From JAUIKM01 sp964445695 (lineage in GTDB: Bacteria > Bacteroidota > Ignavibacteria > Kapaibacteriales > UBA7675): DNA of 64,000 bases. The stretch spans positions 14,216-78,215 of the forward strand of contig CAYULF010000026.1 in NCBI GenBank assembly GCA_964445695.1, read 5' to 3'. Under the pieces are notes generated by a model. The model was not told the origin of the DNA, ran no database searches, and worked only from the letters and a program-made list of their open reading frames with translations. Below are positions 37,048 to 45,436 of this stretch, piece after piece. Position 1 is the stretch's first letter; the number at the start of each line of letters is the position of its first letter. The translations under genes and the position numbers were made by a program.

Positions 37048-37914
37048 TCAAGCTCGTGCCGTGAATGGAAAAACGGGGTTATCAACCGGAAATGCGCCAA
37101 GTGTGAAAGCGTGATTGCCGTGTAGATCACGTTTTTCAACTGTGCCGTTCCAGATTTTATCTGTATGAAAATGACAGCAAATTTCCTGTGTTTCATTCGC
37201 GGTAATAAACGGCAGGAGCGTTTCAAGCGACGGGACTTCTTCTGCGACGACGTCGAAAATCTCGAGTACCGGGCCGCGATGTTTAAACAGTATCATGCAG
37301 TTGAACGCGGGAATTTCGTAGATGCAATCCCGCAGAGTGTAAAGGCAATGAAACATCAGCAATTTGGCGTTTAACACTGCAAATGTGTTCGAAACTGATG
37401 TTCGGCGGCGGCCGAACTCATACATGCGCTCGCGATCATCGGCCCGGTTCGGATCGAGTTGTTTAAGTCCTGAAAGGGGCGTACAGTGCGGCGTCATGAT
37501 AATCTCGTGAGATTCGCGTAGCGGAGTGAATCCGCATCGAAGATAAAACGGAACGGCGTCTTCGTCGGCAAACAGAAAATGACCCGAGCATTTGTCTGCG
37601 GCCCATTGCAATCCCTTTTGTGTCAGTTGTCTGTTTAAACCGCGTCGCCGCGACGCCGGATCTGTTCCGACGCCGGAAATCTGCACAAGCTGTGTTTCCC
37701 GGCCGTTTACAACCGCGTCCAACAGATACATACACACACTGGACACGACCCGGCCATCGAGGAAATACGAAAACGGCGTGTAGCGTTCGTCCCAGAAACC
37801 GGCCTCTTCCCAGGCGGAAAAATTCAGGCCGTGGATGTCCAAAATAAACGCCTTGAAAGCATTGCGCGCCTCTCGATCGTCCCAATAGTTTTGTCTGAAT
37901 TCAAGCGCTTGCAT
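37048..37914 (-). CDS. GNAT family N-acetyltransferase
   Basis: This 288-aa protein has an N-terminal GNAT fold and a C-terminal extension. The acetyl-CoA site is in GVGTDPASRRRGLNRQLT (motif A, with RRRGL in place of the usual R-x-x-G-x-G/A), preceded by the strand YFLDGRVVSSVCMYL and followed by AVPFYLRCGF. ATG 37914 is chosen because GGGGA lies seven bases upstream. TTG 37929 is also open. The last 120 residues (ILFKHRGPVLEIFDVVAEE) look like a second, degenerate GNAT or sterol-carrier-like unit as in Eis-type proteins. The substrate is unknown. It is the first gene of a two-gene operon. Confidence 0.85.
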   Translation of the reverse strand: MQALEFRQNYWDDREARNAFKAFILDIHGLNFSAWEEAGFWDERYTPFSYFLDGRVVSSVCMYLLDAVVNGRETQLVQISGVGTDPASRRRGLNRQLTQKGLQWAADKCSGHFLFADEDAVPFYLRCGFTPLRESHEIIMTPHCTPLSGLKQLDPNRADDRERMYEFGRRRTSVSNTFAVLNAKLLMFHCLYTLRDCIYEIPAFNCMILFKHRGPVLEIFDVVAEEVPSLETLLPFITANETQEICCHFHTDKIWNGTVEKRDLHGNHAFTLGAFPVDNPVFPFTARA

Positions 37915-38118
37915 TGTTGTTCCCCACAATTTGAGCCTTGTTCGTCGAATGTCCTGCAGTAGATGGCGGGACGATTGGATGAAATAATGGCGTCAAGCAG
38001 AGTAATATGTCTAAATTGAGTCCGAATAAGTCGGATTGCCTGTGTTGAAAAACCCTGCATTATTGACAGTGAAGTTCACAGCTGAGCCGAATTCCACAAA
38101 CCTCTGTCTCAGGGCATC

Positions 38119-38778
38119 ATGAAGTTACCATTCAAAGTCGTCATTTCCGTTTTTGTCGCGCTTTTCGGCTCTGTACTGTTGGCGAAAGATGTAGAACGGG
38201 TCACTGTTGAGCGAAAAGGTCAGTACGCGGATATTGACGTGGAAGCCAGTAACGCCGCCGCCAAAATTCTTATCCTGGGAGATGAGGACGAGCGCGAAGC
38301 GACAATTGCGGCAGTAATGCAGGAGCCGAACAGATTCAATCCAACTGCGCTCTACATGCTGGCGCAGGCCTTGTACGACATGGATCGTCGTGAAGAGGCA
38401 GTTTACTGGTTGCTTGTGGGCGAGATACGCGCCCGGATCGACGCGACCATCTGTGCCGAGGCAAGTGCGCGCCAGGGAGTGTCCGTTTTACGCCAGAGCG
38501 TCAAACGCTATCTGATGCTCTACATGGTTGAGAATGCGGAAGAACACGTTGAGACGCTGGACCGCGCGATTGCCTACATTCGCGAACACGACGCCGAATA
38601 CGATCGGCGCTGGATCAACCTGCACGGCATGGGGGTGTTTATTGCCGGTATGGCCGAAGACGGAGATAGTGCGTCCCAAGAGGAACTCAGCGCGCCGGAG
38701 GATACCTGGCCGCAGCTGAAAGCCGAAGCGCTGGAGGGGTATCGCAAAGGATACATGAAAATGGTGGACAAAGACTGA
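38119..38778 (+). CDS. Exported hypothetical protein with TPR-like helices
   Basis: This is a 219-aa protein with a signal peptide (VVISVFVALFGSVLLAKD). The mature chain is helical and acidic. PTALYMLAQALYDMDRREEA and YWLLVGEIRARIDATICAEA look like one TPR or Sel1-like pair, followed by helices rich in Tyr and Met. AGGGC lies just before ATG 38119. It was not assigned to a family. The permease gene follows after 189 bases, and a functional link to ethanolamine use is not supported. Confidence 0.65.
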   Translation: MKLPFKVVISVFVALFGSVLLAKDVERVTVERKGQYADIDVEASNAAAKILILGDEDEREATIAAVMQEPNRFNPTALYMLAQALYDMDRREEAVYWLLVGEIRARIDATICAEASARQGVSVLRQSVKRYLMLYMVENAEEHVETLDRAIAYIREHDAEYDRRWINLHGMGVFIAGMAEDGDSASQEELSAPEDTWPQLKAEALEGYRKGYMKMVDKD

Positions 38779-38967
38779 ATGCACCCTGTCTGGATCTGCA
38801 CTTTCAGCCAGGCGACAAACAAAAACATCATGAGGGAATGACCGCAGGTCAAAGCCCGCTCAGGGAAGCGACGCACCACCTTTCGCCAAAAAATGCGATT
38901 TTGAGTCTGAAGGCAGTCAAAACTATCCTGACATGGCCTATGCGCCATGCACAGAGCGGGAGATATC

Positions 38968-40344
38968 GTGAGCGACAAGCTTACCGGGCCGGACGCGGCC
39001 ACAGGCACACAGGCGGGTCTGCAGCGCAAGCTTGGCCCCCTGATGCTTTGGGGACTGGGCGTTGGATATGTGATTTCAGGCATGTATTTCGGCTGGAATC
39101 TCGGCCTGCCCGAAGGCGGTACGCTGGGGCTGGCGGTGGCTACGCTGTTCATCATTTTAATGTACGGCGCTTTTACCTTCAGCTATACTGAACTGGCTTG
39201 TGCGATTCCACGCGCCGGCGGCGCTTTTGAATATGCCCGTCGCGCTTTTGGTAAGGACCTGGGCTTTCTGGCCGGAATGGCGCAGGCCGTCGAGTTTATT
39301 TTTGCGCCGCCGGCAATTGCCATGGCGATCGGGGCGTATTTTGAGCTGTTTCTGCCGGGCGGCTCCAGCCTTGTTATCGCCCTGGTGGCATATCTGATTT
39401 TCACTGGATTAAACATCTACGGCGTTAAAGCGGCGGCGAGCTTTGAATTGATTATCACCATCTTTGCCGTCTTTGAGTTGCTGCTGTTTGCCGGTGTGGC
39501 TTTCACCGAATTTGAGTTTACCAATCTGACAATCAATGCGCTGCCGCACGGATGGGGCGGCGCATTTGCCGCGATTCCCTTTGCCATCTGGTTTTTCCTG
39601 GCGATTGAAGGTGTCGCCAACGTCGCTGAGGAGACCGTCAACCCGCAGCGCAACATTGTGATCGGTTTCGGCTCGGCCATCGTAACGCTGGTCATCCTGT
39701 GCATTCTGACCTTTGCAACCTCAGTCGGCGTGGCAGGCTGGGAAGCGATTGTGTATCCGCCGGGTGAGATGGCCATGTCGGATTCGCCGCTGCCGCTGGC
39801 GTTGAGCCGCGTCGTCGGCAATGAACATCTTTTATACCACATGCTGATCGGAATCGGGCTGTTTGGGTTGGTGGCTTCCTTCCACGGCATCATCCTGGCG
39901 GCTGGCCGCGCGGTACTGGAAATGGGGCGGCAGCACTACGTGCATCCCTTCGTCGGTAAAGTTTCGGCGCGCACCGGTACGCCGATCAACGCGCTGGTGA
40001 TTAACATGATCATCGGAATCATCGCAATCTTCACCGGACGGACTGCTGAAATCATCACCATTGCCGTTTTTGGCGCGCTGACTCTCTACGTGGTCTCGAT
40101 GTTTTCACTCTTCAGGCTTCGGCGTGCGCAGCCGAATCTGGAACGACCCTTTCGCGTGCCGCTCTACCCGTTTGTGCCGGCCCTGGCGCTGGTGATCTCA
40201 ATCGTCGCGCTGGCGGCGGTTACCTGGTTTAACCCTTTGCTTGCCGGCATTTATACGCTTCTGCTTCTGCTGGCCTGGACCTGGTTTAAATTATTCCACG
40301 AAAAATCTGCCGCGGCGCACAACAGCGCGCTGCAGACCGATTAA
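38968..40344 (+). CDS. eat: Ethanolamine permease (APC superfamily)
   Basis: This 458-aa inner-membrane transporter has about twelve transmembrane helices. GTG 38968 is preferred because GGGAG stands five bases upstream. ATG 38947 gives seven extra residues. Typical blocks of the ethanolamine permease family are GLGVGYVISGMYFGWNLGLP, IPFAIWFFLAIEGVANVAEE, SFHGIILAAGRAVLEMGRQ and the C-terminal ERPFRVPLYPFVP. The eutB start follows its stop by five bases, so uptake and deamination of ethanolamine are encoded together. Confidence 0.92.
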   Translation: MSDKLTGPDAATGTQAGLQRKLGPLMLWGLGVGYVISGMYFGWNLGLPEGGTLGLAVATLFIILMYGAFTFSYTELACAIPRAGGAFEYARRAFGKDLGFLAGMAQAVEFIFAPPAIAMAIGAYFELFLPGGSSLVIALVAYLIFTGLNIYGVKAAASFELIITIFAVFELLLFAGVAFTEFEFTNLTINALPHGWGGAFAAIPFAIWFFLAIEGVANVAEETVNPQRNIVIGFGSAIVTLVILCILTFATSVGVAGWEAIVYPPGEMAMSDSPLPLALSRVVGNEHLLYHMLIGIGLFGLVASFHGIILAAGRAVLEMGRQHYVHPFVGKVSARTGTPINALVINMIIGIIAIFTGRTAEIITIAVFGALTLYVVSMFSLFRLRRAQPNLERPFRVPLYPFVPALALVISIVALAAVTWFNPLLAGIYTLLLLLAWTWFKLFHEKSAAAHNSALQTD

Positions 40345-40349
40345 ACATC

Positions 40350-41732
40350 ATGGCTTACAAACGCAGCATCGGCGTTCATACTTTCAGTTTCGACAGTCTG
40401 GCGGAACTCTTTGCCAGGGCGACTCCCCTGCGCTCGGGCGATGTGCTGGCAGGCGTGGCCGCCCACTCCGAACTTGAGCGCGTCGCGGCGCAAATGGTGC
40501 TGGCCGACCTGCCGCTGCGCGAGATCATCGCAGCAGATCTGATACCGGCTGAAATTGACGAAGTAACGCGCCTCATCAGCGAAACGCACGATCAGGTTGC
40601 GTTCGAGCGCATTCCGGCCACAACCGTCGGCGACTTTCGCAATTGGTTGCTGCTCGACACTACGACCGGCGCGCTGCTGCAGGACATTGCACGCGGCATC
40701 ACTCCCGAACTGGCGGCCGCCGTGTGCAAGATCATGCGCAATCAGGATCTGATAGCCGTCGCCGCCAAAATCCGGAATGTGACGGCATTTCGTTCGACGA
40801 TCGGACAGGCGGGCCGCCTGGCGGTGCGCCTGCAGCCAAATGACCCGGTCGACAATCCGCGCGGCATCGCTGCGCAGATCGTCGACGGTCTGTGTTACGG
40901 TTGCGGCGACGCGGTCATCGGCATCAACCCGGCCGGCGACAATCCCACCCAGGTGGCCGCGCTGCTGCACATGCTGGACGATATCCGCATACAGTACAAT
41001 ATCCCGACCCAGAGCTGCGTGCTCACGCACGTAACGACCACCATCGGGGCGATAGAGCGCGGAGTACCGGTCGATCTGGTGTTTCAGTCCATCGGCGGCA
41101 GCCAGGCGGTCAACGACAGTTTTGGCGTCAACATCAATTTATTGCGCGAAGCTCACGACGCCGCAGGCCAGTTGCGACGTGGCACCGTCGGCAACAACTA
41201 CATGTACTTTGAGACCGGGCAGGGCAGCGCTCTTTCGGCCGGCGCGCATCACGGGCTGGATCAACAGACTGTTGAGGCGCGTGCCTACGGCCTGGCGCGC
41301 GCCTTCAGTCCCCTGCTGGTCAATACCGTCGTTGGATTTATCGGACCTGAGTACCTGTACGACGGCAAACAGATCACCCGAGCGGGACTGGAAGATCATT
41401 TCTGCGGCAAACTGCTGGGCCTGCCCATGGGCGTCGACGTCTGTTATACCAATCACGCCGAAGCGGATCAGGACGACATGGACAACCTGCTGACCCTGCT
41501 CGGCGTGGCCGGCTGTAATTTTATCATGGGCGTGGCGGGCGCCGACGACGTCATGCTCAATTACCAGAGCACGTCCTTCCACGATGCCATGTACCTGCGC
41601 TCCGTTCTCGGTCTGCGTCCGGCGCCGGAATTCGAACGCTGGTTAATTGACATGGGCCTGTTTAACAGCGAACTGCGTCCGCTGGACGGACCGCGCCGCG
41701 CCGAAAAATTTCTGGGGATGAAATCGCTGTGA
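40350..41732 (+). CDS. eutB: Ethanolamine ammonia-lyase large subunit
   Basis: This is the 460-aa heavy chain of the adenosylcobalamin-dependent enzyme that converts ethanolamine to acetaldehyde and ammonia. It matches EutB over its whole length: GDVLAGVAAHSELERVAAQM near the start, NPAGDNPTQVAALLHMLDD, VFQSIGGSQAVNDSFGVN, YFETGQGSALSAGAHHG, CYTNHAEADQDDMDNLL and FIMGVAGADDVMLNYQSTSF. The stop overlaps the GTG of eutC by four bases (GTGA), indicating translational coupling. No microcompartment shell genes, eutA reactivase or aldehyde dehydrogenase are in the window. Confidence 0.97.
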   Translation: MAYKRSIGVHTFSFDSLAELFARATPLRSGDVLAGVAAHSELERVAAQMVLADLPLREIIAADLIPAEIDEVTRLISETHDQVAFERIPATTVGDFRNWLLLDTTTGALLQDIARGITPELAAAVCKIMRNQDLIAVAAKIRNVTAFRSTIGQAGRLAVRLQPNDPVDNPRGIAAQIVDGLCYGCGDAVIGINPAGDNPTQVAALLHMLDDIRIQYNIPTQSCVLTHVTTTIGAIERGVPVDLVFQSIGGSQAVNDSFGVNINLLREAHDAAGQLRRGTVGNNYMYFETGQGSALSAGAHHGLDQQTVEARAYGLARAFSPLLVNTVVGFIGPEYLYDGKQITRAGLEDHFCGKLLGLPMGVDVCYTNHAEADQDDMDNLLTLLGVAGCNFIMGVAGADDVMLNYQSTSFHDAMYLRSVLGLRPAPEFERWLIDMGLFNSELRPLDGPRRAEKFLGMKSL

Positions 41733-42514
41733 GTGCTGCCGACGAAAAGCTGGTTCAGCAGGATGCGTGGTCGCAGTTGCGACGACACACTAGGGCACGG
41801 ATCGCGCTCGGCCGCTGCGGCAATGCCGTACCGACTGAGGCACTGCTTGATTTCCGAATGGGACATGCCGCCGCGCGCGATGCCGTTCACGTTCCGCTGG
41901 ATTTTCATGAGCTGCACAGCGCCGTACAGCAGCTGACGGCGCTGCCGGTTGTACAGCTGCACAGCGCCGCGCGCGACCGCGCCGAATACCTGAGACGACC
42001 GGATCTGGGCGCCAAACCTGATCAGACCTCGGCGGCGGCGCTCAGCGGCATGGCGACGGCGAAGGCATGTGATCTGGCGCTGGTAGCCGCCGATGGTCTC
42101 TCGGCCGCAGCGCTGGCGGAAAACCTGATTCCCCTGCTGCAGATTCTCTTGCCAAAAATCAGACAGGCCGGTCTGCGTCTTGCACCGTTTTGTCTTGTCG
42201 CCCAGGGGCGCGTCGCCGTCGGCGATCACGTCGGTGCGGCGCTGAACGCAAGGTTGACGGTGATGATGATCGGCGAGCGGCCCGGTCTCTCGTCGCACAA
42301 CAGTCTCGGCGTCTACCTGACGCATAATGCCCGGCCGGGCGTCGGCAACGACAAGCGCAACTGTATCTCCAACATCCGGCCTGAGGGTTTGCCGCACGAG
42401 GCCGCCGTAGAGAAACTCATTTTTCTGATCGGTGAGTCGCTGCGGCGCGGGATTTCAGGCGTGGCGCTGAAAGACACGCAGACCGCCGACGAGGGAAGGC
42501 GACTCAAAGACTGA
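41729..42514 (+). CDS. eutC: Ethanolamine ammonia-lyase small subunit
   Basis: This is the 261-aa light chain, which helps bind the cobalamin cofactor. Conserved blocks are SQLRRHTRARIALGRCGN, EALLDFRMGHAAARDAVH, LVAADGLSAAA, VMMIGERPGLSSHNSLGVY and CISNIRPEGLP. It starts at GTG within the end of eutB and is the last gene of the permease-eutB-eutC unit. The N-terminal extension of enterobacterial EutC is absent, as in the short, non-microcompartment forms. Confidence 0.96.
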   Translation: MSAADEKLVQQDAWSQLRRHTRARIALGRCGNAVPTEALLDFRMGHAAARDAVHVPLDFHELHSAVQQLTALPVVQLHSAARDRAEYLRRPDLGAKPDQTSAAALSGMATAKACDLALVAADGLSAAALAENLIPLLQILLPKIRQAGLRLAPFCLVAQGRVAVGDHVGAALNARLTVMMIGERPGLSSHNSLGVYLTHNARPGVGNDKRNCISNIRPEGLPHEAAVEKLIFLIGESLRRGISGVALKDTQTADEGRRLKD

Positions 42515-42612
42515 AGTCGGCCGGCGGCGCGCTGTTCGACGGGAAAATCTACTTCGGGCTGTACGCGGCACACGCGGCCTTTGCAGCGCATCGATATTGC
42601 GGGACCAACACA

Positions 42613-43746
42613 GTGACTCAACGGCACGACATCAAACGCATCGTCATTTTAACGCAGAATTACTTTCCGCTGATCGGCGGCATCACAACCTGGTGCTACG
42701 AATACGCGCGTGCCTTCCGGGATATGGGCTTTGAAGTAATCGTCGTTGCTCCCGGTCCCGCCGACCTGCCGCCTGATCCCGACGAAGGTTTTCACATTAT
42801 CCGACTGAGCGACCGCAACTGGAAAACGCGCAAGAACTACCGCATTTACGGCGCGATTAAACATCTGATCAACGAAGGGACTGTGTTTCTCTGCGCCAAT
42901 TGGAAAATGGCCGTACCCTGTATGATGCATTCGCTGCACCGTCGCATTCGCTATTTCACCGCGGTGCACGGGCTGGATGCCTTTGAACGGCGCAAAGTTA
43001 ATCGCCGGATTCAGCACCTGGCCTTTGCGCGCGGCGACGGGATCATCCCTGTCAGCAATTACACACTGGACTTGATGAAGCCTTTTAACATCGCGCCGGA
43101 AAAATACCGGGTTGTCAACAACGGCGTCGATCTGGAAAAATTTCCGCTGCTGCCGCGCGATCCGGCAATAGAGCGGAAGTACGGCTTCGGCAGCGAGTTC
43201 CGTTTGATCAGTATCAGTCGCATCGACATCCGCAAGGGTTTTGACATGACCATCCGCGCGCTGCCTTTTGTTAACAAACCGATTGTGTACTATATCGCAG
43301 GCGAAGGCAAATACCGGTTGGAGCTCGAACGCATTATCGCCGAACTCGATCTGGCCGATCGCGTGCAGTTTATCGGTTTTGTGCCGGACGAAGAGCTTGC
43401 GGCGGTCTACACCTGCGGCGATCTCTTCAGCATGCCGTCGCGGCGACACAAAAACTCCGTCGAGGGTTTCGGCATTGTCTACCTGGAGGCGGCGGCCTGC
43501 GGCGTTCCATCGATAGCCGGCAAGAATTCCGGCGGCGAAGACGCCGTGCTGGATGGTGAAACCGGTTTTCTGGTCGACCCGCATTCGCCGGAGGACATTG
43601 CAACGGCGATTAACAGAGCCATTGAAGATCGCGATGTGTTAAACAGGATGCGGACTAATGGCCGCAGTCGCGTTGAGCAGTTTTTTACCTGGGGACATCT
43701 CGCTTCTCAAATGCTCGACTTCATGCGCGAACGGCTGAACGCTTGA
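42613..43746 (+). CDS. Glycosyltransferase family 4
   Basis: This is a 377-aa retaining GT-B glycosyltransferase. The N-terminal lobe has YFPLIGGITTWCYEYARAF and an HGLDAFERRKV acceptor-side loop. The C-terminal lobe has the donor site: SRIDIRKGFDMTIRALP, VQFIGFVPDEELAAVY, MPSRRHKNSVEGFGIVYLE and ACGVPSIAGKNSGG, with the E-x7-E motif. It probably acts on a lipid or surface polysaccharide acceptor at the inner membrane. The start is GTG 42613 without a good Shine-Dalgarno site. It follows eutC by 98 bases but no shared role is evident. Confidence 0.9.
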   Translation: MTQRHDIKRIVILTQNYFPLIGGITTWCYEYARAFRDMGFEVIVVAPGPADLPPDPDEGFHIIRLSDRNWKTRKNYRIYGAIKHLINEGTVFLCANWKMAVPCMMHSLHRRIRYFTAVHGLDAFERRKVNRRIQHLAFARGDGIIPVSNYTLDLMKPFNIAPEKYRVVNNGVDLEKFPLLPRDPAIERKYGFGSEFRLISISRIDIRKGFDMTIRALPFVNKPIVYYIAGEGKYRLELERIIAELDLADRVQFIGFVPDEELAAVYTCGDLFSMPSRRHKNSVEGFGIVYLEAAACGVPSIAGKNSGGEDAVLDGETGFLVDPHSPEDIATAINRAIEDRDVLNRMRTNGRSRVEQFFTWGHLASQMLDFMRERLNA

Positions 43747-43758
43747 TCGCCACCCGTC

Positions 43759-43808
43759 TGAGCACTTCGCCCTGCGTTGCATGGCTTGTTTTTTCTTTTT
43801 GTTAATCC
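43759..43808 (+). repeat. Intergenic repeat element, copy E
   Basis: TGAGCACTTCGCCCTGC, then ATGGCTTGTTTT, then TTCTTTTTGTTAATCCCG. It begins 12 bases after the glycosyltransferase stop. It shares the GTTAA-CC ending with copy A. Confidence 0.65.
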
Positions 43809-43862
43809 CGCGGTGCGTCGGCTCGTGCAGCAGAGTTTGTACAATATTCCAGCTGCACAAGG

Positions 43863-43997
43863 TTAACGACCGGACTTCCGTCGGTTTCTGGTGTTGATAA
43901 CGCGATAGTGACGGGTATTTCTCCTGCGTCTGATCCACCACAGTACCGCAAAGCAGATTGCCAGATTAAAAAACAACAGGAATTGAATTGTACCCAT
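43863..43997 (-). CDS. Small single-span membrane protein (44 aa)
   Basis: ATG 43997 has a strong GGGAGG five bases upstream, the best argument that this short frame is translated. The peptide is one transmembrane helix (FLLFFNLAICFAVLWWI) followed by a basic tail (RRRRNTRHYRV), so N-out/C-in topology by the positive-inside rule. It resembles no family I know. Longer readings upstream lack such a site. It lies downstream of the gene at 44051 on the same strand and could be its partner. Confidence 0.55.
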   Translation of the reverse strand: MGTIQFLLFFNLAICFAVLWWIRRRRNTRHYRVINTRNRRKSGR

Positions 43998-44050
43998 AGC
44001 AACCTCCCGGCTGAGTTTGGCGTGATGCAGAAGTTGCCGACTGAATCCCG

Positions 44051-44569
44051 TCAATCGTATGTCTCGTCCGCGAGGTCCTGTCGCCCGCTGCGCGGATGGC
44101 GGTACCAGGGCCAGTCGTTCCAGACGCCGCGGTACGTGCCAAGCGCTTCAAGCGCCGGGCGTTCAACCTCGGTGACCGGAGCAAGATAAAAGCCCGGCTG
44201 CTTCCGCGGAACCGGCGGGCGCTTACTGCCATAGCCGATTGAATACAGGATGCGCGCCACATCGTCGGCGTGTCCGCGTTCGATACGGTACTTAACGTGG
44301 CGTTCGCGATACAGAATCTTTGTGATGTCCGCCCCGCTCATAGCGCGCGGCGCGCGTTCTTCATCGAACGACTGGGGATTTTTGATGTAAAGCCGCACGA
44401 CCCATTTGTCGTCCGACGCCCAGGGATAAGCCACAATGCCCGGAATCGTCCGCTCCAGCAGTTCGGCGTCAAATTGCGCCAGGGCCAGCAGCTCGTCGGT
44501 TGTAAGTTTGTCGTAGTTGTTGAAGTCGACCAGATCGAAGCGTTTGTGCATCGCAGCGGAGTTTGCCAT
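44051..44569 (-). CDS. Conserved hypothetical cytoplasmic protein
   Basis: This is about 172 aa from ATG 44569. The frame is open to 44689, but the upstream part is arginine-rich and overlaps a repeat-bearing spacer. The chain is well mixed and charged: DLVDFNNYDKLTTDELLALA, PGIVAYPWASDDKWVVRLYI, RHVKYRIERGHADDVARILY and GFYLAPVTEVERPALEALG. No motif of a known family was found. It is alone on its strand apart from the small membrane peptide downstream. Confidence 0.55.
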   Translation of the reverse strand: MANSAAMHKRFDLVDFNNYDKLTTDELLALAQFDAELLERTIPGIVAYPWASDDKWVVRLYIKNPQSFDEERAPRAMSGADITKILYRERHVKYRIERGHADDVARILYSIGYGSKRPPVPRKQPGFYLAPVTEVERPALEALGTYRGVWNDWPWYRHPRSGRQDLADETYD

Positions 44570-44746
44570 GAGATTGCTTTGAATGTTGCTGAATCGCGAC
44601 CGCGCGGCATGCGCCGGCCCGGACACAAACATACGCAATTCAGTCCGACGAACTGCTGCGCCTTGTCGCTGAAATATATGGAAATACATTTATACTTATA
44701 TATTCGGCGCTTGTCGCAATCCTGCGGATGTGAACATCAATCTCGT

Positions 44747-44805
44747 CGACGAACAAAAGAGTCAGCAAAGCCTGCCGGAATCCGAAGGAGACGGCAAAGC
44801 GCTCA
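44747..44805 (-). repeat. Intergenic repeat element, diverged copy H
   Basis: Minus-strand reading: GAGCGCTTTGCCGTC, then GGCAGGCTTTGCTGAC, then TCTTTTGTTCGTCGAC. It retains the order of the three blocks but with substitutions. It lies upstream of two divergent genes rather than after a stop. Confidence 0.4.
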
Positions 44806-44914
44806 TGTCTCCCAAAGTCACCTGTTAAAAAACATCAGCCGCCGTGTCCAATTTTGGGCGCCCTGCCTGTCGTAATGCAAACGACATTTTATCATGCAAG
44901 TGAGAGTTTTATCC

Positions 44915-45346
44915 ATGGAAATTATCAAGGAAGTCCAGGTCGACGCGCCGGCGTCCAAAGTGTATGCAGCGTTTACCGATGCGCAGGAAATGGCGGGATG
45001 GTGGTGCAAGGACGCTCAGCTGGGCAGCAAACCGGACGATGTTAACAAATTGCGTTTTAACAAAGAGGGGCAGATCGTCGACATGCAATTCCGCATCGTC
45101 GAGCTTGAGCCCGATAAACACCTCGTCTGGTCCTGCGTTGAAAACACCTTCGCCCCTTGGGTTGAAACGGCTTTTTGCGTGGATATTTCATCCGACGGTG
45201 AAAACTCGAACGTGCGGCTGACTCACAGCGGCTGGGATGTTGACAAGTTCGGCCGTGAAGTCATCGACAACGTCAGCGGCGGCTGGGATCACTTTTTGCA
45301 GAGTTTGAGCAGCTACTGCAAAACGGGCGTTGGTTCGGCGATTTAA
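44915..45346 (+). CDS. AHSA1/START-like SRPBCC protein
   Basis: This is a 143-aa protein from ATG 44915. ATG 44894 would add seven residues. The AHSA1-type fold is shown by IIKEVQVDAPASKVYAAFTD, the conserved GWW in EMAGWWCKDA, IVELEPDKHLVWSC and the C-terminal helix GGWDHFLQSLSSYCKTG. Proteins of this class often sit next to ECF41/ECF42 sigma factors and YCII-domain proteins, as this one does (45437-47069, convergent). Ligand and role are unknown. A strong terminator follows. Confidence 0.82.
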   Translation: MEIIKEVQVDAPASKVYAAFTDAQEMAGWWCKDAQLGSKPDDVNKLRFNKEGQIVDMQFRIVELEPDKHLVWSCVENTFAPWVETAFCVDISSDGENSNVRLTHSGWDVDKFGREVIDNVSGGWDHFLQSLSSYCKTGVGSAI

Positions 45347-45359
45347 TTCTTCAGGGAAA

Positions 45360-45408
45360 CGGACTTCCGTATGCACTGCGTCTGCGGAAGTCCGGAGTTT
45401 TATTATTT
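45360..45408 (+). terminator. Rho-independent terminator
   Basis: A perfect 10-bp stem CGGACTTCCG / CGGAAGTCCG (45360-45369, 45385-45394) with a 15-base loop is followed by GAGTTTTATTATTT. It serves the AHSA1 gene. Confidence 0.85.
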
Positions 45409-45436
45409 CATTCGACCGGTATTCAGCCTGGAACTT

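Noticed and set aside
41561..42397. 278-aa minus-strand ORF opposite eutC
   Set aside because: The plus strand encodes eutC over the same bases with clear conservation.
38968..42514. Bacterial microcompartment locus
   Set aside because: Only permease, eutB and eutC are present. No shell-protein genes in the window.
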